64,000 nt of DNA from assembly GCA_963771655.1 (NCBI GenBank), contig CAVYUG010000004.1:186001-250000 (forward strand), written 5' to 3'. The translations under genes and the position numbers were made by a program. The notes below the pieces were generated by a model that made no database searches, was not told where the DNA came from, and saw only the letters and a program-made list of their open reading frames with translations. This DNA comes from JAWVFM01 sp963771655. GTDB taxonomy: Bacteria > Actinomycetota > Thermoleophilia > Solirubrobacterales > 70-9. Below are positions 28,027 to 36,965 of this stretch, piece after piece (position 1 is the first letter of the stretch; each line of letters opens with the position of its first letter).

Positions 28027-29486
28027 ACAGTTCGTTGTGGGGTTGTGGGCGCTTTAGCAACCACAAGGCCACAACGAGCGCGTTCTGCGGCCTCGTCCTC
28101 ACCCTCCTGGTTGCCGGCTGCGGCGACGGCGGCGTCGATCCGACGGGCTCCGCCGCCACGCGCGCCGGCGCAGAGGCGCGCCCCCACCTCCACGGCTGCG
28201 GGCGCCCGATCCTGGCCGACTTCCGCTGCGGATCGATCCGGGTCCCGTGGGAGCGGAAGGACGCGTCACTCGGGGAGACGTCGATCGGCTTCGCGTTCCG
28301 GCCGGCCGACGACCGCCGAGCCGCGCGCCGCTCGACACCGATCGTCGCGGTCGAGGGTGGGCCGGGCTACGGAAGCTCGCGCACCGCGCCCTCGTACACC
28401 AACCTCTTCGGGCGGCTCCTGCGCACCCACGACCTCCTCCTCGTCGACATGCGCGGCACCGGTCGCTCCGAGCCCATCAGCTGCCCGGACCTGAACCTCG
28501 GGCGAGGGCCCGACTGGCTCACCACAGCGCAATGCGCGCACGAGCTCGGACGGCGATTCATCTCGTACAGGACGTCCGCCGCGGCCGACGACGTCGACGC
28601 CGTGCGGCGCGCCGTGGGCCTCGGGCGCATCGCGCTGTACGGAGACTCCTACGGGACGTTCCTGGGCCAGTCCTATGCCTTCCGCCACCCGGAGACCCTC
28701 CGGGCGCTGGTCCTCGACTCCGCCTATCCGGCGCGGGGCGAGAGCGCCTGGTACCCGAGCATCCCGCGGACGGGGATCCGCTCCTACGTCATCTCGTGCG
28801 ACCGCTCGCCGTCGTGCCCGCCCCACCCGCGCCGGCGGCTCGCGCGGCTCGCGCGCTACCTGCGCCGCAACCACTACGGCGCCGCGCCGCTCCTCGACGC
28901 CCTCGGCGGCGCCGGCTACGGCCCGCCCGCCTCGTACCTGAAGATCGACCGCGCCGGGAGGGCGCTCATGGGCGGTGACCCGCGGGCCTGGAGGAAGCTC
29001 ACCGTCGATCAGCGCCCGGGCTACTGGCACCCAGGCCATTACGACCACGCAGACGAGTTCGCGGTCGGCTGCAACGACTATCCGCTCCTGTGGGCGAAGA
29101 CCGCCTCCGAGCCCGAGCGCCGCCGCCAGCTCATGCGCGCGGTCGCGTCGTACCCACGGAGCCGTTTTGCGCCGTTCACCCCGCGCGAGGTGGCGCTCGC
29201 CTCCGATTACCAGTACCTGGAGTGCCTGGCCTGGCCGAAGCCGACCGGCCTCTACGAGCCGCCCGTCTCCCCCGGCGAGAAGCCGTCGAAGGCGCCGGTG
29301 CTGGTCGTCTCGGGGGAGCTCGACGACGTGACCACGCCGCACGAGGGCCACCTCGTCGCCGAGGCGTTCCCGAACGCCCGCCAGTACATCGCCCGCAACG
29401 CGGGCCACGTCGCCTCGCTGTACGACGGCCACTCCCCCGCCGCAAAGCGGATCCGCCGCTTCGTCACCCGCAACACGTCCCCCTAA
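28023..29486 (+). CDS. Alpha/beta-hydrolase peptidase-like lipoprotein
   Basis: A 487-residue exported hydrolase in the proline-iminopeptidase/tripeptidyl-aminopeptidase style. The GTG start overlaps the purL stop. It gives a lipoprotein signal ending LLVAGCGDGG, with Cys as the likely lipidated residue. The hydrolase core shows VEGGPGYGSSR (oxyanion region), LLLVDMRGTGRSEP, the nucleophile elbow ALYGDSYGTFLGQ, the acid region VVSGELDDVTTPHEG and the catalytic His in ARNAGHVASL. The cap carries several Cys. The substrate is unknown. The gene ends just before repeat copy 2. Confidence 0.87.
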   Translation: MNSSLWGCGRFSNHKATTSAFCGLVLTLLVAGCGDGGVDPTGSAATRAGAEARPHLHGCGRPILADFRCGSIRVPWERKDASLGETSIGFAFRPADDRRAARRSTPIVAVEGGPGYGSSRTAPSYTNLFGRLLRTHDLLLVDMRGTGRSEPISCPDLNLGRGPDWLTTAQCAHELGRRFISYRTSAAADDVDAVRRAVGLGRIALYGDSYGTFLGQSYAFRHPETLRALVLDSAYPARGESAWYPSIPRTGIRSYVISCDRSPSCPPHPRRRLARLARYLRRNHYGAAPLLDALGGAGYGPPASYLKIDRAGRALMGGDPRAWRKLTVDQRPGYWHPGHYDHADEFAVGCNDYPLLWAKTASEPERRRQLMRAVASYPRSRFAPFTPREVALASDYQYLECLAWPKPTGLYEPPVSPGEKPSKAPVLVVSGELDDVTTPHEGHLVAEAFPNARQYIARNAGHVASLYDGHSPAAKRIRRFVTRNTSP

Positions 29487-29494
29487 AACGCCGC

Positions 29495-29538
29495 GAACGT
29501 CCCTCCCTGGGGGCTATGGAATGCAACGAGGGACGTTC
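29495..29538 (+). repeat. 44-bp inverted-arm element, copy 2
   Basis: Perfect arms GAACGTCCC/GGGACGTTC with a 26-base centre containing CCCTGGGGGCTATGG. It lies in the 57-base gap between the convergent peptidase and lyase genes, a position typical of a bidirectional terminator, though the loop is long for that role. Confidence 0.9.
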
Positions 29539-29543
29539 GGCGG

Positions 29544-31394
29544 TCAGGGGGCGGTGACGCGGAGGAGATCGCCCACGCGCCGGACGCTCACTCTCCCTCG
29601 CTGCCTCCCGGCCACGCGGAGCGTCACCGAGGCGCCCGAGCGGCTGACCGGCCCGTCCAGCGACGCCACCACGGGCGCGCCCCTCGCCAGCGAGAGGGTC
29701 GCCACCTCGTCGACGTTCCTGCCCCGGTCGGTGAACTGGGCGGTGGTCCGCGGCACCTTGACGCGGTAGTGCGGGAAGAGCCAGCCGCGCACGGGATCCT
29801 TCTGCCCCGTCGAGAGCGAGACCTTCGCCGGAGCGGTGCCCGTCGAGCTGAGCTCGCCCCTGAACCCGTGCCTGCCACGGAGCTTCACCGTCGAGCGGCC
29901 CGCCTTCGCGGCCTTCACGTCCTTTCCCAGCTGGAAGAGGCGTTGATAAGTGTGGCTGCGCTTCGAGCGCACCGAGTCGACCACGATCAGCGCGTCGTGC
30001 GGCTTGTAGAGGACCAGCCGCGTGTGCCGCACGCCCTGCACCCGCTTGGCGTTCGGGTTCACCCCCTCCATCGCGAACCAGCCGTCTCCCCGGCCCGAGG
30101 CGCGCAGGCCGCTGCCGTAGCGGAACTTCTTGTCGAGCGGGAACGTCTTGCCGTCGATCGTCATCACGCTGTGCGAGTACGCGGCGCGCGAGTAGACCTG
30201 CCAGGGGTCGTCCTCCTTGTCGTAGAGGCCGGAGTCGCTCAGGATCCGCTGGCCGCGATCGAAGAGGTCGAGCGTGAGCGCATCGGCCTGGTTGTGGGTC
30301 CCGTTCTGGAACGTCGCGGCGAACAGCAGGTAGGCCGGACCGGGCGGGCGGCTCTTGACGGCGCCGATACCGCTTCGCCGCAGGAAGAGCATCCCGTCGT
30401 CGTCCCGGGCGGCCGCGGACGCCTCCGGCGGCGTCGGCTTCAGGTTCGAGTCGCCGAGGAGGACTCGCTTTGCATCGGGTTCGATCAGCCATCCGGCGAC
30501 GTCGGTCATCCGGCGCGTGAGCTGGCGGAGGCTCGAGGGGGCCGCGTTGCCGGCGAGCGCGGTGAACTCGCGCACGAGCTTCAGGACCGCGAGGTGGTAC
30601 GAGGAGGAGTTCTCGAGCCAGAACCCCTCGCTCGGGTAGATCCGGCGCTCGAGCGTCTTCTGGAAGCGCTTCGGCGCGAACCTCTCCCACTCATGCGCCT
30701 TCGAGAGGAAGGCCGCCTCCTTGGCCAGCGCCTCGAGCCCGTAGTCCATGAACAGGCCGTGGTTGGAGGGCACGTAGAGCTTGTTCTCGGTCAGCGCGCG
30801 CCCGTGCTGGCGCAGCGACTGGATCAGGGTCAGGCCCTGCTCGGAGCTCAGCATGTGCCGGCACGCGGCGGCGCGCGTGATGTACGCGAGGTAGGGCGCC
30901 CGGTCGCCGATGATCTTGTTCTCCCACGCCTTGTCGGTCGGCGCGTGATGCCGGGGGTTGTGCGCGACCCAGTCGAGGGCGATGTCGCGCGCCTGCGCCA
31001 GGGCCCGCCGGTTGCCGTGGCGCGAGGCGTAGATGACCGGATCGATCCACTTGAGGCTCGCGAGGACGCCGCGGTAGGACTTGCTGTTGTAGGGGTCCAT
31101 CGCCCAATCGATGGGCGGCACGAGCGTCGTGGGATGGCCCTTGATCGAGAACCTGCCCTTCTCCGCCTGTCTGAGGTCCGCGCGCGAGTAGGTGGTCTTC
31201 TGGTCGATCGCGAGGTAGGGCGCCGGGCACGGCGCCCGCTCGAGCGCATGCCACGCCGCGAGCAGGCTCTTCGTCGGCTTCGGGGGCGCGACGGTGCTCG
31301 AGGCCCCACCGTCTCCGCAACCGCAGACGGCCAGCGTGAGTGCGGCGAGCGGCGCTAGCGCTCGCGCGCGAAGGTGGCGGCGAGGCGGCACCAT
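29544..31394 (-). CDS. Heparinase II/III-like polysaccharide lyase, lipoprotein
   Basis: A 616-residue intact paralogue of the frameshifted gene at 3044. The signal ends TLAVCGCGDGG, so it is probably a lipoprotein on the outer face of the membrane. The N-terminal helical region includes SNHGLFMDYGLEAL and FWLENSSSYHLAVLKLV. The Heparinase_II_III beta region includes FQNGTHNQADALTLDLFDRG, ILSDSGLYD and YSHSVMTIDGKTF. The His/Asn/Tyr pattern in these segments is where the family places its catalytic residues. The substrate is likely an acidic glycan; sulfation cannot be read from the sequence. It lies 50 bases after the esterase gene on the same strand. Confidence 0.85.
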   Translation of the reverse strand: MVPPRRHLRARALAPLAALTLAVCGCGDGGASSTVAPPKPTKSLLAAWHALERAPCPAPYLAIDQKTTYSRADLRQAEKGRFSIKGHPTTLVPPIDWAMDPYNSKSYRGVLASLKWIDPVIYASRHGNRRALAQARDIALDWVAHNPRHHAPTDKAWENKIIGDRAPYLAYITRAAACRHMLSSEQGLTLIQSLRQHGRALTENKLYVPSNHGLFMDYGLEALAKEAAFLSKAHEWERFAPKRFQKTLERRIYPSEGFWLENSSSYHLAVLKLVREFTALAGNAAPSSLRQLTRRMTDVAGWLIEPDAKRVLLGDSNLKPTPPEASAAARDDDGMLFLRRSGIGAVKSRPPGPAYLLFAATFQNGTHNQADALTLDLFDRGQRILSDSGLYDKEDDPWQVYSRAAYSHSVMTIDGKTFPLDKKFRYGSGLRASGRGDGWFAMEGVNPNAKRVQGVRHTRLVLYKPHDALIVVDSVRSKRSHTYQRLFQLGKDVKAAKAGRSTVKLRGRHGFRGELSSTGTAPAKVSLSTGQKDPVRGWLFPHYRVKVPRTTAQFTDRGRNVDEVATLSLARGAPVVASLDGPVSRSGASVTLRVAGRQRGRVSVRRVGDLLRVTAP

Positions 31395-31443
31395 GAGGCG
31401 GGCGCCAGGATAGCCGCGCCCACCTAAGCGGACCCCAAACGCT

Positions 31444-32802
31444 CTATCGCCTGATCGTGACGTTTACGGTCACCGGCGCCGCGCCCGCGCTCAGGGCCAC
31501 CGGCACGCGGAGGCGGCCCCTCGTACCGGCGGTGAGAGCCGTGCGCGTGGCCCCCGCCGGCCCGCTCTCGCTGACCCGGACCTTCGCGCCGGGTCCGTAG
31601 AGCCGCGGCGTGGTGACCGTCGCCTCCCCGGTCCCGGTGAGGCTGAACCCTTTCCGGCCCGCCCCCGACAGGGAGCTGAAAGCCCGCTCGGGCCGCCGGA
31701 GCGCCACCCGCCAGCCCCATTGGCGCCATGGGTTCGCGACCGTGCGATAGCCGATCACCCGCGGAGGCCGCGGCGGGTGCGCGAAGCGTTTCACGAGCGG
31801 CCCCACGTACTCGCGAAGGTCGCGAGCCCAGTAGGGCCAGGTGTGCGTGCCGGCGCCGTAGTAGTGATAGGCGCTGGGGATGCCCTCGTCGACCAGGTGC
31901 CCGTGAAAGAGCTGGTTGAGCTGGAAGACCCCCGCCTCGATCGCCTCGGCACCGGAATTCGGCGAGCTCGGGTCGTCGAGCGGCCCCGGCTGCCCGTTGC
32001 CGGTCCAAAGGCCGATCTGCATTCCGCGCAGGTTGGTGCTGAGGGTCCCGGGGTCATGCGCCTTCCAGTTGAGCTCCTGCGTGACGCGCGGCCCGAACAT
32101 GTCGTCGGGGCCGGCGCCGTCGAGTGCGAAGGCGGTCGCCTGGATGATCGGCGTTACGAGGGCGATGGCCTCCGCATCGCGATCGATCTCGGCGGCGCCC
32201 GAGAAGCCCGCAACCGAGGTGAACAGGTCCGGATGCCGGGCCGCGTAGCTCAGCGAGCAGAAGCCGCCCTGCGAGAGCCCGGCGATCGCCCGGCCCCTGC
32301 GGGCAGCGATCGTCCGCACGTTGGAGTCGATCCACGGAATGAACTGGGCGATGTGGAACGTCTCCCACTCGGGCGGCCCGTAGGCGCCGCCGTTGTACCA
32401 GTTGGTGCACCACCCGCCGCCGTCGCCGTCGAACCCGGCGTCCGGAAGCACCAGGATCATCGGGAGCCCGCGCGTAGTCCGCTTCGCGTCGCCGGCCGTC
32501 ACCCAGTCCGATGGGCGCCCGCTCGTGCCGTGGAAGAGGTAGAGGACCGGGTAGCGGCGCCCGGGGTGCCTGAAGTAGGAGCGCGGGAAGAGGATGCGCG
32601 CGTTGACCGGGTGCTGGAGCGCCTGGGTGGTGAGCTCCGCCTCGAGCTGGCGCGCTCCACGCCTGTGCTGGTGGAGGACGTGGATGCCGTGTCCGTCGGC
32701 GAGCCGTGGCATCGGTCCCGGCGGCGCCGCGTGGGCCCCCGCGGGCGCCGCGAGCCCGAGCGCCGCGAGCGCCGCGAGCGCGATGAGGCGGCGCCCGATC
32801 AC
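31444..32802 (-). CDS. Secreted esterase (esterase D / antigen 85-like alpha/beta hydrolase)
   Basis: A 452-residue exported protein. A GTG that overlaps the CMD gene stop (GTGA) starts the signal peptide IGRRLIALAALAALGLAAPA. The catalytic domain has YPVLYLFHGTSGRPSDW, ILVLPDAGFDGDGGGW and the nucleophile elbow AIAGLSQGGFCSLSYAARHP; a His lies in YGAGTHTWPYWARDL. After about residue 340 comes a beta-rich C-terminal domain without a recognised family. Enzymes of this type cleave or transfer acyl groups on carbohydrates or lipids, so it may de-esterify a surface glycan. Confidence 0.85.
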   Translation of the reverse strand: MIGRRLIALAALAALGLAAPAGAHAAPPGPMPRLADGHGIHVLHQHRRGARQLEAELTTQALQHPVNARILFPRSYFRHPGRRYPVLYLFHGTSGRPSDWVTAGDAKRTTRGLPMILVLPDAGFDGDGGGWCTNWYNGGAYGPPEWETFHIAQFIPWIDSNVRTIAARRGRAIAGLSQGGFCSLSYAARHPDLFTSVAGFSGAAEIDRDAEAIALVTPIIQATAFALDGAGPDDMFGPRVTQELNWKAHDPGTLSTNLRGMQIGLWTGNGQPGPLDDPSSPNSGAEAIEAGVFQLNQLFHGHLVDEGIPSAYHYYGAGTHTWPYWARDLREYVGPLVKRFAHPPRPPRVIGYRTVANPWRQWGWRVALRRPERAFSSLSGAGRKGFSLTGTGEATVTTPRLYGPGAKVRVSESGPAGATRTALTAGTRGRLRVPVALSAGAAPVTVNVTIRR

Positions 32803-33338
32803 GCTCGCGCCCTGTCGCGCTCGACCCCGAGGCTGTTGAGCGTTCCGGCGAGCATCGCGTAGTGCCCGGCGAGCATGCACAGCTCGATCCGCTGGTTGAC
32901 TGTGAGCACGCGCTCGAGCTCGCTCCAAGTCTCGTCCCTGATCCGCCGGTCCATGACCAGCTCGTCGGTGGCGCGAAGAAGAGTCGCCTGGCGCGCGGTC
33001 CAGCCCTCGGCGCCGGGACCCTCGCGGACACGCGCGATGTCATCCGTGGAGAGTCCGGCGCGGCGTCCGAGCCGCTCGTGGTGGTCCCATTCGTAGTCGG
33101 AGTCGCAGCTGTGGGAGACCCTGAGGATCACGAGCTCGGTGTCCGCCCGCGGCAGGCGGCCTCCGGGCATGAGGCCTCCCGCAAAGAGCAACCAGCGCCA
33201 GAACAGCCGGCGGTTGCGAGCCAGGGTTGTGAAGACGTTGGGCGGAGCCGTGCCCATCCTCCGACCCGCGGCGCGGGCGACCAGCGTTCCGAGGGGGCCG
33301 ATCTCCCTCGCGGTGCCCGGATGGACCCTCGGGGTCAC
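32799..33338 (-). CDS. Carboxymuconolactone decarboxylase-family protein
   Basis: A 179-residue AhpD-like helical protein. The conserved core is LVILRVSHSCDSDYEWDHHE followed by RRAGLSTDDIARV. Only one Cys is present where AhpD has a CxxC pair, so a peroxidase-reductase role is unlikely. Related CMD proteins in actinobacteria often accompany TetR and SDR genes without known function. It overlaps the TetR gene before it and the esterase gene after it. Confidence 0.8.
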   Translation of the reverse strand: MTPRVHPGTAREIGPLGTLVARAAGRRMGTAPPNVFTTLARNRRLFWRWLLFAGGLMPGGRLPRADTELVILRVSHSCDSDYEWDHHERLGRRAGLSTDDIARVREGPGAEGWTARQATLLRATDELVMDRRIRDETWSELERVLTVNQRIELCMLAGHYAMLAGTLNSLGVERDRARA

Positions 33339-33952
33339 TCAGCCTCCGTCAGCAGGCGGCGGGCGAGGTTCACCAGCGGCCGCCGGAGCCGCGGCAGCGC
33401 GTCGAAGTCCCCGGTTGCGACGCGCATCGTCACCATCGAGCTGATGGCGCCGACGAGGGCCTCGCAGGCGAAGCGTCCCTCGCGGTCCGCAGGCTGGACG
33501 ATGGACACAACGAGCGCGACGAACGCGGCCGTGACCTCGGCGCGCCGGCGGACCGCGCGCGGACCCGCCGCGTAGGCGTCGACCAGGAACGTTCGCGCCA
33601 GGGCCGGCTCGCCGCGCAGCGTCTCCAGGTAGGTGCCGATGGCGCGCTCGAGCCTTCTCTCGGGGTTGCCCTCGCCGGTCCCGGCCGCCTCGATCCGCGC
33701 GGCGAGCTCAGCCGTGCAGAAGTCGAACGCCGCGAGGAACGCATCCTCCTTGTTGGAGAACTGCTCATAGAAGGTCTCACGCGAGACACGGGCGCCGCGG
33801 ATCACGTCGGCGACCGTCGTCTCGACGTATCCGCGATCGGAGATCGATGCCACCATCGCCGCCACCATCCGCGCCCGCTGCGCAGCGCGCACCTCCGCCC
33901 TGCCGAGGCCGTGGCGCCCGCGCGGGAGCTGCTCGACCGCGCTCACGCTCAC
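33335..33952 (-). CDS. TetR-family transcriptional regulator
   Basis: A 205-residue regulator. The helix-turn-helix lies at about residues 28-72 (ARMVAAMVASISDRGYVETT, VADVIRGARVSRETFYEQFS, NKEDAFLAAFD). The C-terminal ligand-binding domain is divergent. The gene sits inside an operon (SDR, TetR, CMD, esterase) with ATGA-type overlaps on both sides, so it most likely controls its own operon. No operator was identified. Confidence 0.88.
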   Translation of the reverse strand: MSVSAVEQLPRGRHGLGRAEVRAAQRARMVAAMVASISDRGYVETTVADVIRGARVSRETFYEQFSNKEDAFLAAFDFCTAELAARIEAAGTGEGNPERRLERAIGTYLETLRGEPALARTFLVDAYAAGPRAVRRRAEVTAAFVALVVSIVQPADREGRFACEALVGAISSMVTMRVATGDFDALPRLRRPLVNLARRLLTEAE

Positions 33953-34791
33953 TGCGGGGTCGTGAGCTCGACCTCCGTCTCCTCCTGCGCTATCGCCACG
34001 GCGCCGGCCGCCCGCCTTCGCAGCGCGAGCTCAACGGCGAGGTGGGCGACCTCGCGGAACGGAAGCAGTGGCCGGACCCAGCTCGGCGAGCCGACGCGCC
34101 GCGAGCGCCGGGCGATCCCCCGCTCGATGGCGTCGATCGCCGGCTCGAGCGGAGCGACGCCGGAGCCCGGGCGGGCGCGGAGCAGGTTCTTCGCGGCGCG
34201 CGTCTCGAACCCGCGCGCCGTCATGTCCGTGTCGAGCTCGGCGAAGTACGCGACGCCCACGCGAGCCCCGGTGGCGTGCAGCTCGATGCGAAGCGTGTCG
34301 CCGAGCGCCTCCACACCCGCCTTCGAGGCGTTGTAGGCAGCCATGAGGGGCGGGTGCACGGCCGCCGCGAGCGAGGAGACGGCCAGCGCGTAGCCGCCCG
34401 GGTGGGCGATGTGCGGTGCGGCCGCTCGAAGTGTGTTGTAGGCGCCCGTCAGGTTCACGGCGATCGTCTTGTCCCAGAGCGCCGGGTCGCCGCCCACGAT
34501 TGGAAGCTGCGACGCCACCCCCGCGTTCGCGACCACGACGTCGAGGCCGCCCAGCGCCTCGACGACCTCGTCCACGACCTCGGCGACCCTCTCGCGATCG
34601 CTGATGTCGCATTCCCAGTGCGGGGCGTCACCGCAGTCGGCGGCCACGGCGGCGAGCGCCTCGGGCTCGAGCCCCGCGAGTGCGACGCGAGCGCCGCGCT
34701 CGTGAAGGCGCCGCGCGAGCGCCGCGCCGATGCCGCGGGCGGCCCCCGTGATCAGCACTCGGCGGCCGGCAAGGCTCGTTGACTCGGCCAT
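33949..34791 (-). CDS. Short-chain dehydrogenase/reductase
   Basis: A 280-residue classical SDR. The Rossmann glycine motif is VLITGAARGIGAALARRL, NAGVASQLP follows strand 4, and the catalytic YNASKAGVEALG contains Tyr and Lys, with the Ser in ALAVSSLAAAVHP. Substrate unknown. I chose the ATG giving MAESTSLAGRR; TATTGT (34799-34804) lies 7 bases upstream, whereas a longer start at 34833 would put that box inside the gene. It is the first gene of the SDR-TetR-CMD-esterase operon. Confidence 0.87.
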   Translation of the reverse strand: MAESTSLAGRRVLITGAARGIGAALARRLHERGARVALAGLEPEALAAVAADCGDAPHWECDISDRERVAEVVDEVVEALGGLDVVVANAGVASQLPIVGGDPALWDKTIAVNLTGAYNTLRAAAPHIAHPGGYALAVSSLAAAVHPPLMAAYNASKAGVEALGDTLRIELHATGARVGVAYFAELDTDMTARGFETRAAKNLLRARPGSGVAPLEPAIDAIERGIARRSRRVGSPSWVRPLLPFREVAHLAVELALRRRAAGAVAIAQEETEVELTTPQ

Positions 34792-34798
34792 GCCCGCC

Positions 34799-34804
34799 AC
34801 AATA
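34799..34804 (-). promoter_or_regulatory. Putative −10 box (TATTGT) of the SDR operon
   Basis: TATTGT on the minus strand ends 7 bases before the SDR ATG at 34791, suggesting a leaderless operon mRNA. Confidence 0.45.
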
Positions 34805-34882
34805 GCGAACAGCAACGTTCGTAGAAATCGCACCGCGCGCGCCCCCGCCCGCTTGATCCGGACACGTTGCTAGCCTCCGTTT

Positions 34883-36331
34883 GTGAGAGCCTCGCCTGGC
34901 TACCTGGCGGCCGAGCGCGACGGGCCCCGCGACGAGTGCGGCGTCTTCGGCGTCTACGCACCCGGGCACGATGTGGCTCGTCTCGCCTACTTCGCGCTCT
35001 ACGCGCTGCAGCACCGTGGGCAGGAGTCAGCTGGAATCGCCACCTGCGAGGGCGGGCACATCACCACGCTGCGCGACACCGGGCTCGTGTCTCAGGTGTT
35101 CGACGAGGAGAAGCTGCGCGCCCTGGACGGCGACATGGCGATCGGCCACGTCCGCTACTCCACCACCGGGGGCGCCTCCTGGGAGAACACCCAGCCGGTC
35201 TGGCGCGACGACGGTCGCGAGGTCGCGCTCGCCCACAACGGCAACCTGACGAACGCCGTCGACCTCCACAACGAGTTGCGCGAGCGCGGCATCGCCTTCC
35301 GCGGCACCTCCGACTCGGAGATCATCGCGGCGGCGCTGTCGACCGCGCCCGACCGGCCGATCGAGAACGCCGTCGCCGCCGTGATGCCCCGCCTCGAAGG
35401 GGCCTATTCGACGGTGGTCATGACCAAGCGGGCGGTGGTGGCGTTCCGCGACCCCAATGGGGTCCGCCCGCTCTCGCTCGGCCGGCTCGGCGACCGCTGG
35501 TGCGTGGCGTCGGAGAGCTGCGCCTTCGACATCATCGGCGCCGAGCTGGTTCGCGACGTGAGCCCCGGAGAGCTCGTCTCGCTCACGGCCGACGGCCTCG
35601 AGTCGCGGCAGGTCGTCGAGCCGCGCAATCCCGCGTTCTGCGTCTTCGAGCACATCTACTTCTCCCGCCCCGACAGCCGCCTGGAGGGGCGCGTCGTCCA
35701 GCAGTCGCGCGGGCGGATGGGCGAGATCCTCGCGCGGGAGGCGCCGGTGGACGCCGACCTCGTGATCTCCGTCCCGGACTCGGGTAACCCGGCGGCCAAT
35801 GGCTTCGCCCGCGCGTCGGGGATCCCGCAGGACGACGGGCTGATCAAGAACCGCTACGTCGCCCGCACGTTCATCCAGCCGGGCCAGGAGCTCCGGAAGC
35901 GAGGGCTGCGGATGAAGTTCAACCCGCTGCCGGAGATCGTGAGCGGCAAGCGCGTGGTCGTCGTCGACGACTCCATCGTCCGCGGCAACACGACTCGCCA
36001 AATCGTCGGGATGCTGCGCGAGGCGGGCGCGAAGGAGGTGCACCTGCGGATCTCCTCGCCGCCGATCCGCCACCCCTGCCACTACGGCATCGACATGTCG
36101 ACGAGCGAGGAGATGGTGGCCCACGAGCGTTCGATCGAGGAGATCGCGGAGGAGCTCGGGGCCGACTCGCTCGCGTACCTGTCGCTCGAGGGCACCCACG
36201 AGGCGATCGGCGCCGACCCCCAGCTTCACTGCGACGCCTGCTTCTCCGGCTCGTACCCGCTCGGCGATGGCGGGGACGGCGACGGCAAGTTCGCGCTCGA
36301 GACGCTCTCGCCCGCCGCGGCCCGCGTCTGA
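34883..36331 (+). CDS. purF: Amidophosphoribosyltransferase
   Basis: PurF makes 5-phosphoribosylamine from PRPP and glutamine, the first committed step to IMP. The 482-residue protein starts at a GTG; the N-terminal nucleophile is Cys19 in RDECGVFGVY, so an 18-residue propeptide must be cut off. The glutaminase part has LYALQHRGQESAGIA and GHVRYSTTGG. The PRPP-binding loop is KRVVVVDDSIVRGNTTRQI. Cys residues in NPAFCVFEH, IRHPCHYGID and LHCDACFSGS match the four [4Fe-4S] ligands of the Bacillus-type enzyme. TAGCCT ends 6 bases before the GTG. It heads purF-purN-purH. Confidence 0.97.
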   Translation: MRASPGYLAAERDGPRDECGVFGVYAPGHDVARLAYFALYALQHRGQESAGIATCEGGHITTLRDTGLVSQVFDEEKLRALDGDMAIGHVRYSTTGGASWENTQPVWRDDGREVALAHNGNLTNAVDLHNELRERGIAFRGTSDSEIIAAALSTAPDRPIENAVAAVMPRLEGAYSTVVMTKRAVVAFRDPNGVRPLSLGRLGDRWCVASESCAFDIIGAELVRDVSPGELVSLTADGLESRQVVEPRNPAFCVFEHIYFSRPDSRLEGRVVQQSRGRMGEILAREAPVDADLVISVPDSGNPAANGFARASGIPQDDGLIKNRYVARTFIQPGQELRKRGLRMKFNPLPEIVSGKRVVVVDDSIVRGNTTRQIVGMLREAGAKEVHLRISSPPIRHPCHYGIDMSTSEEMVAHERSIEEIAEELGADSLAYLSLEGTHEAIGADPQLHCDACFSGSYPLGDGGDGDGKFALETLSPAAARV

Positions 36332-36335
36332 GCGC

Positions 36336-36965
36336 GTGACGACCTTCCGCCTGGCTGTCCTCGCGTCGGGGACCGGAACGAACCTCCAGGCGATCATCGA
36401 TCGCCTCCACGGGAGCGAGGGGATCGAGGTCGTGGGCGTGGCCTCGGACAAGCCCGGGGCGATGGCCCTGGCGCGCGCCGAAGCGGCCGGCATCACGACC
36501 GCCACTTTCCCCGGCCCCGGCTACCGCGACCGCGCCGCACGCGACGAAGCGATGGCGGCCTGGCTCGGCGAGCTCGGCGTCGACCTGATCGTCCTCGCCG
36601 GCTACATGCAGCTTCTGGAGCCGGTGTTCGTGGACCGCTTCCGCGGACGCATCCTGAACGTCCACCCCGCGCTCCTGCCCTCGTTCCCCGGCCTCGACGC
36701 AGTGGGGCAGGCGCTCTCCCACGGCGCGCGGGTCACGGGCGTCACGGTCCACCTCGTCGACGAGGGCGTCGACTCGGGGCCGATCGTCCTCCAGCGCGCC
36801 ATCGAGGTGCCGCCCGACCGAGACCGCGGGGAGCTCGAGGAGCGCATCCACGAGGTCGAGCATGACCTGCTTCCCGAGGCCATCCGCCTGTTCGCGGAGG
36901 GCGCGATCCGCTTCGACCCCGATAATCCAAGGCTCGTCCACCTCGATGAACCCGCACGCGACTGA
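36336..36965 (+). CDS. purN: Phosphoribosylglycinamide formyltransferase
   Basis: PurN transfers a formyl group from 10-formyltetrahydrofolate to GAR. A GTG start 5 bases after purF gives 209 residues. Landmarks are RLAVLASGTGTNLQAIID, DLIVLAGYMQLL, the active-site ILNVHPALLPSFPG (Asn, His) and GVTVHLVDEGVDSGPIVLQ with the catalytic Asp. The usual Lys-containing segment near PGLDA differs slightly. The purH ATG lies inside its last codons. Confidence 0.96.
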   Translation: MTTFRLAVLASGTGTNLQAIIDRLHGSEGIEVVGVASDKPGAMALARAEAAGITTATFPGPGYRDRAARDEAMAAWLGELGVDLIVLAGYMQLLEPVFVDRFRGRILNVHPALLPSFPGLDAVGQALSHGARVTGVTVHLVDEGVDSGPIVLQRAIEVPPDRDRGELEERIHEVEHDLLPEAIRLFAEGAIRFDPDNPRLVHLDEPARD

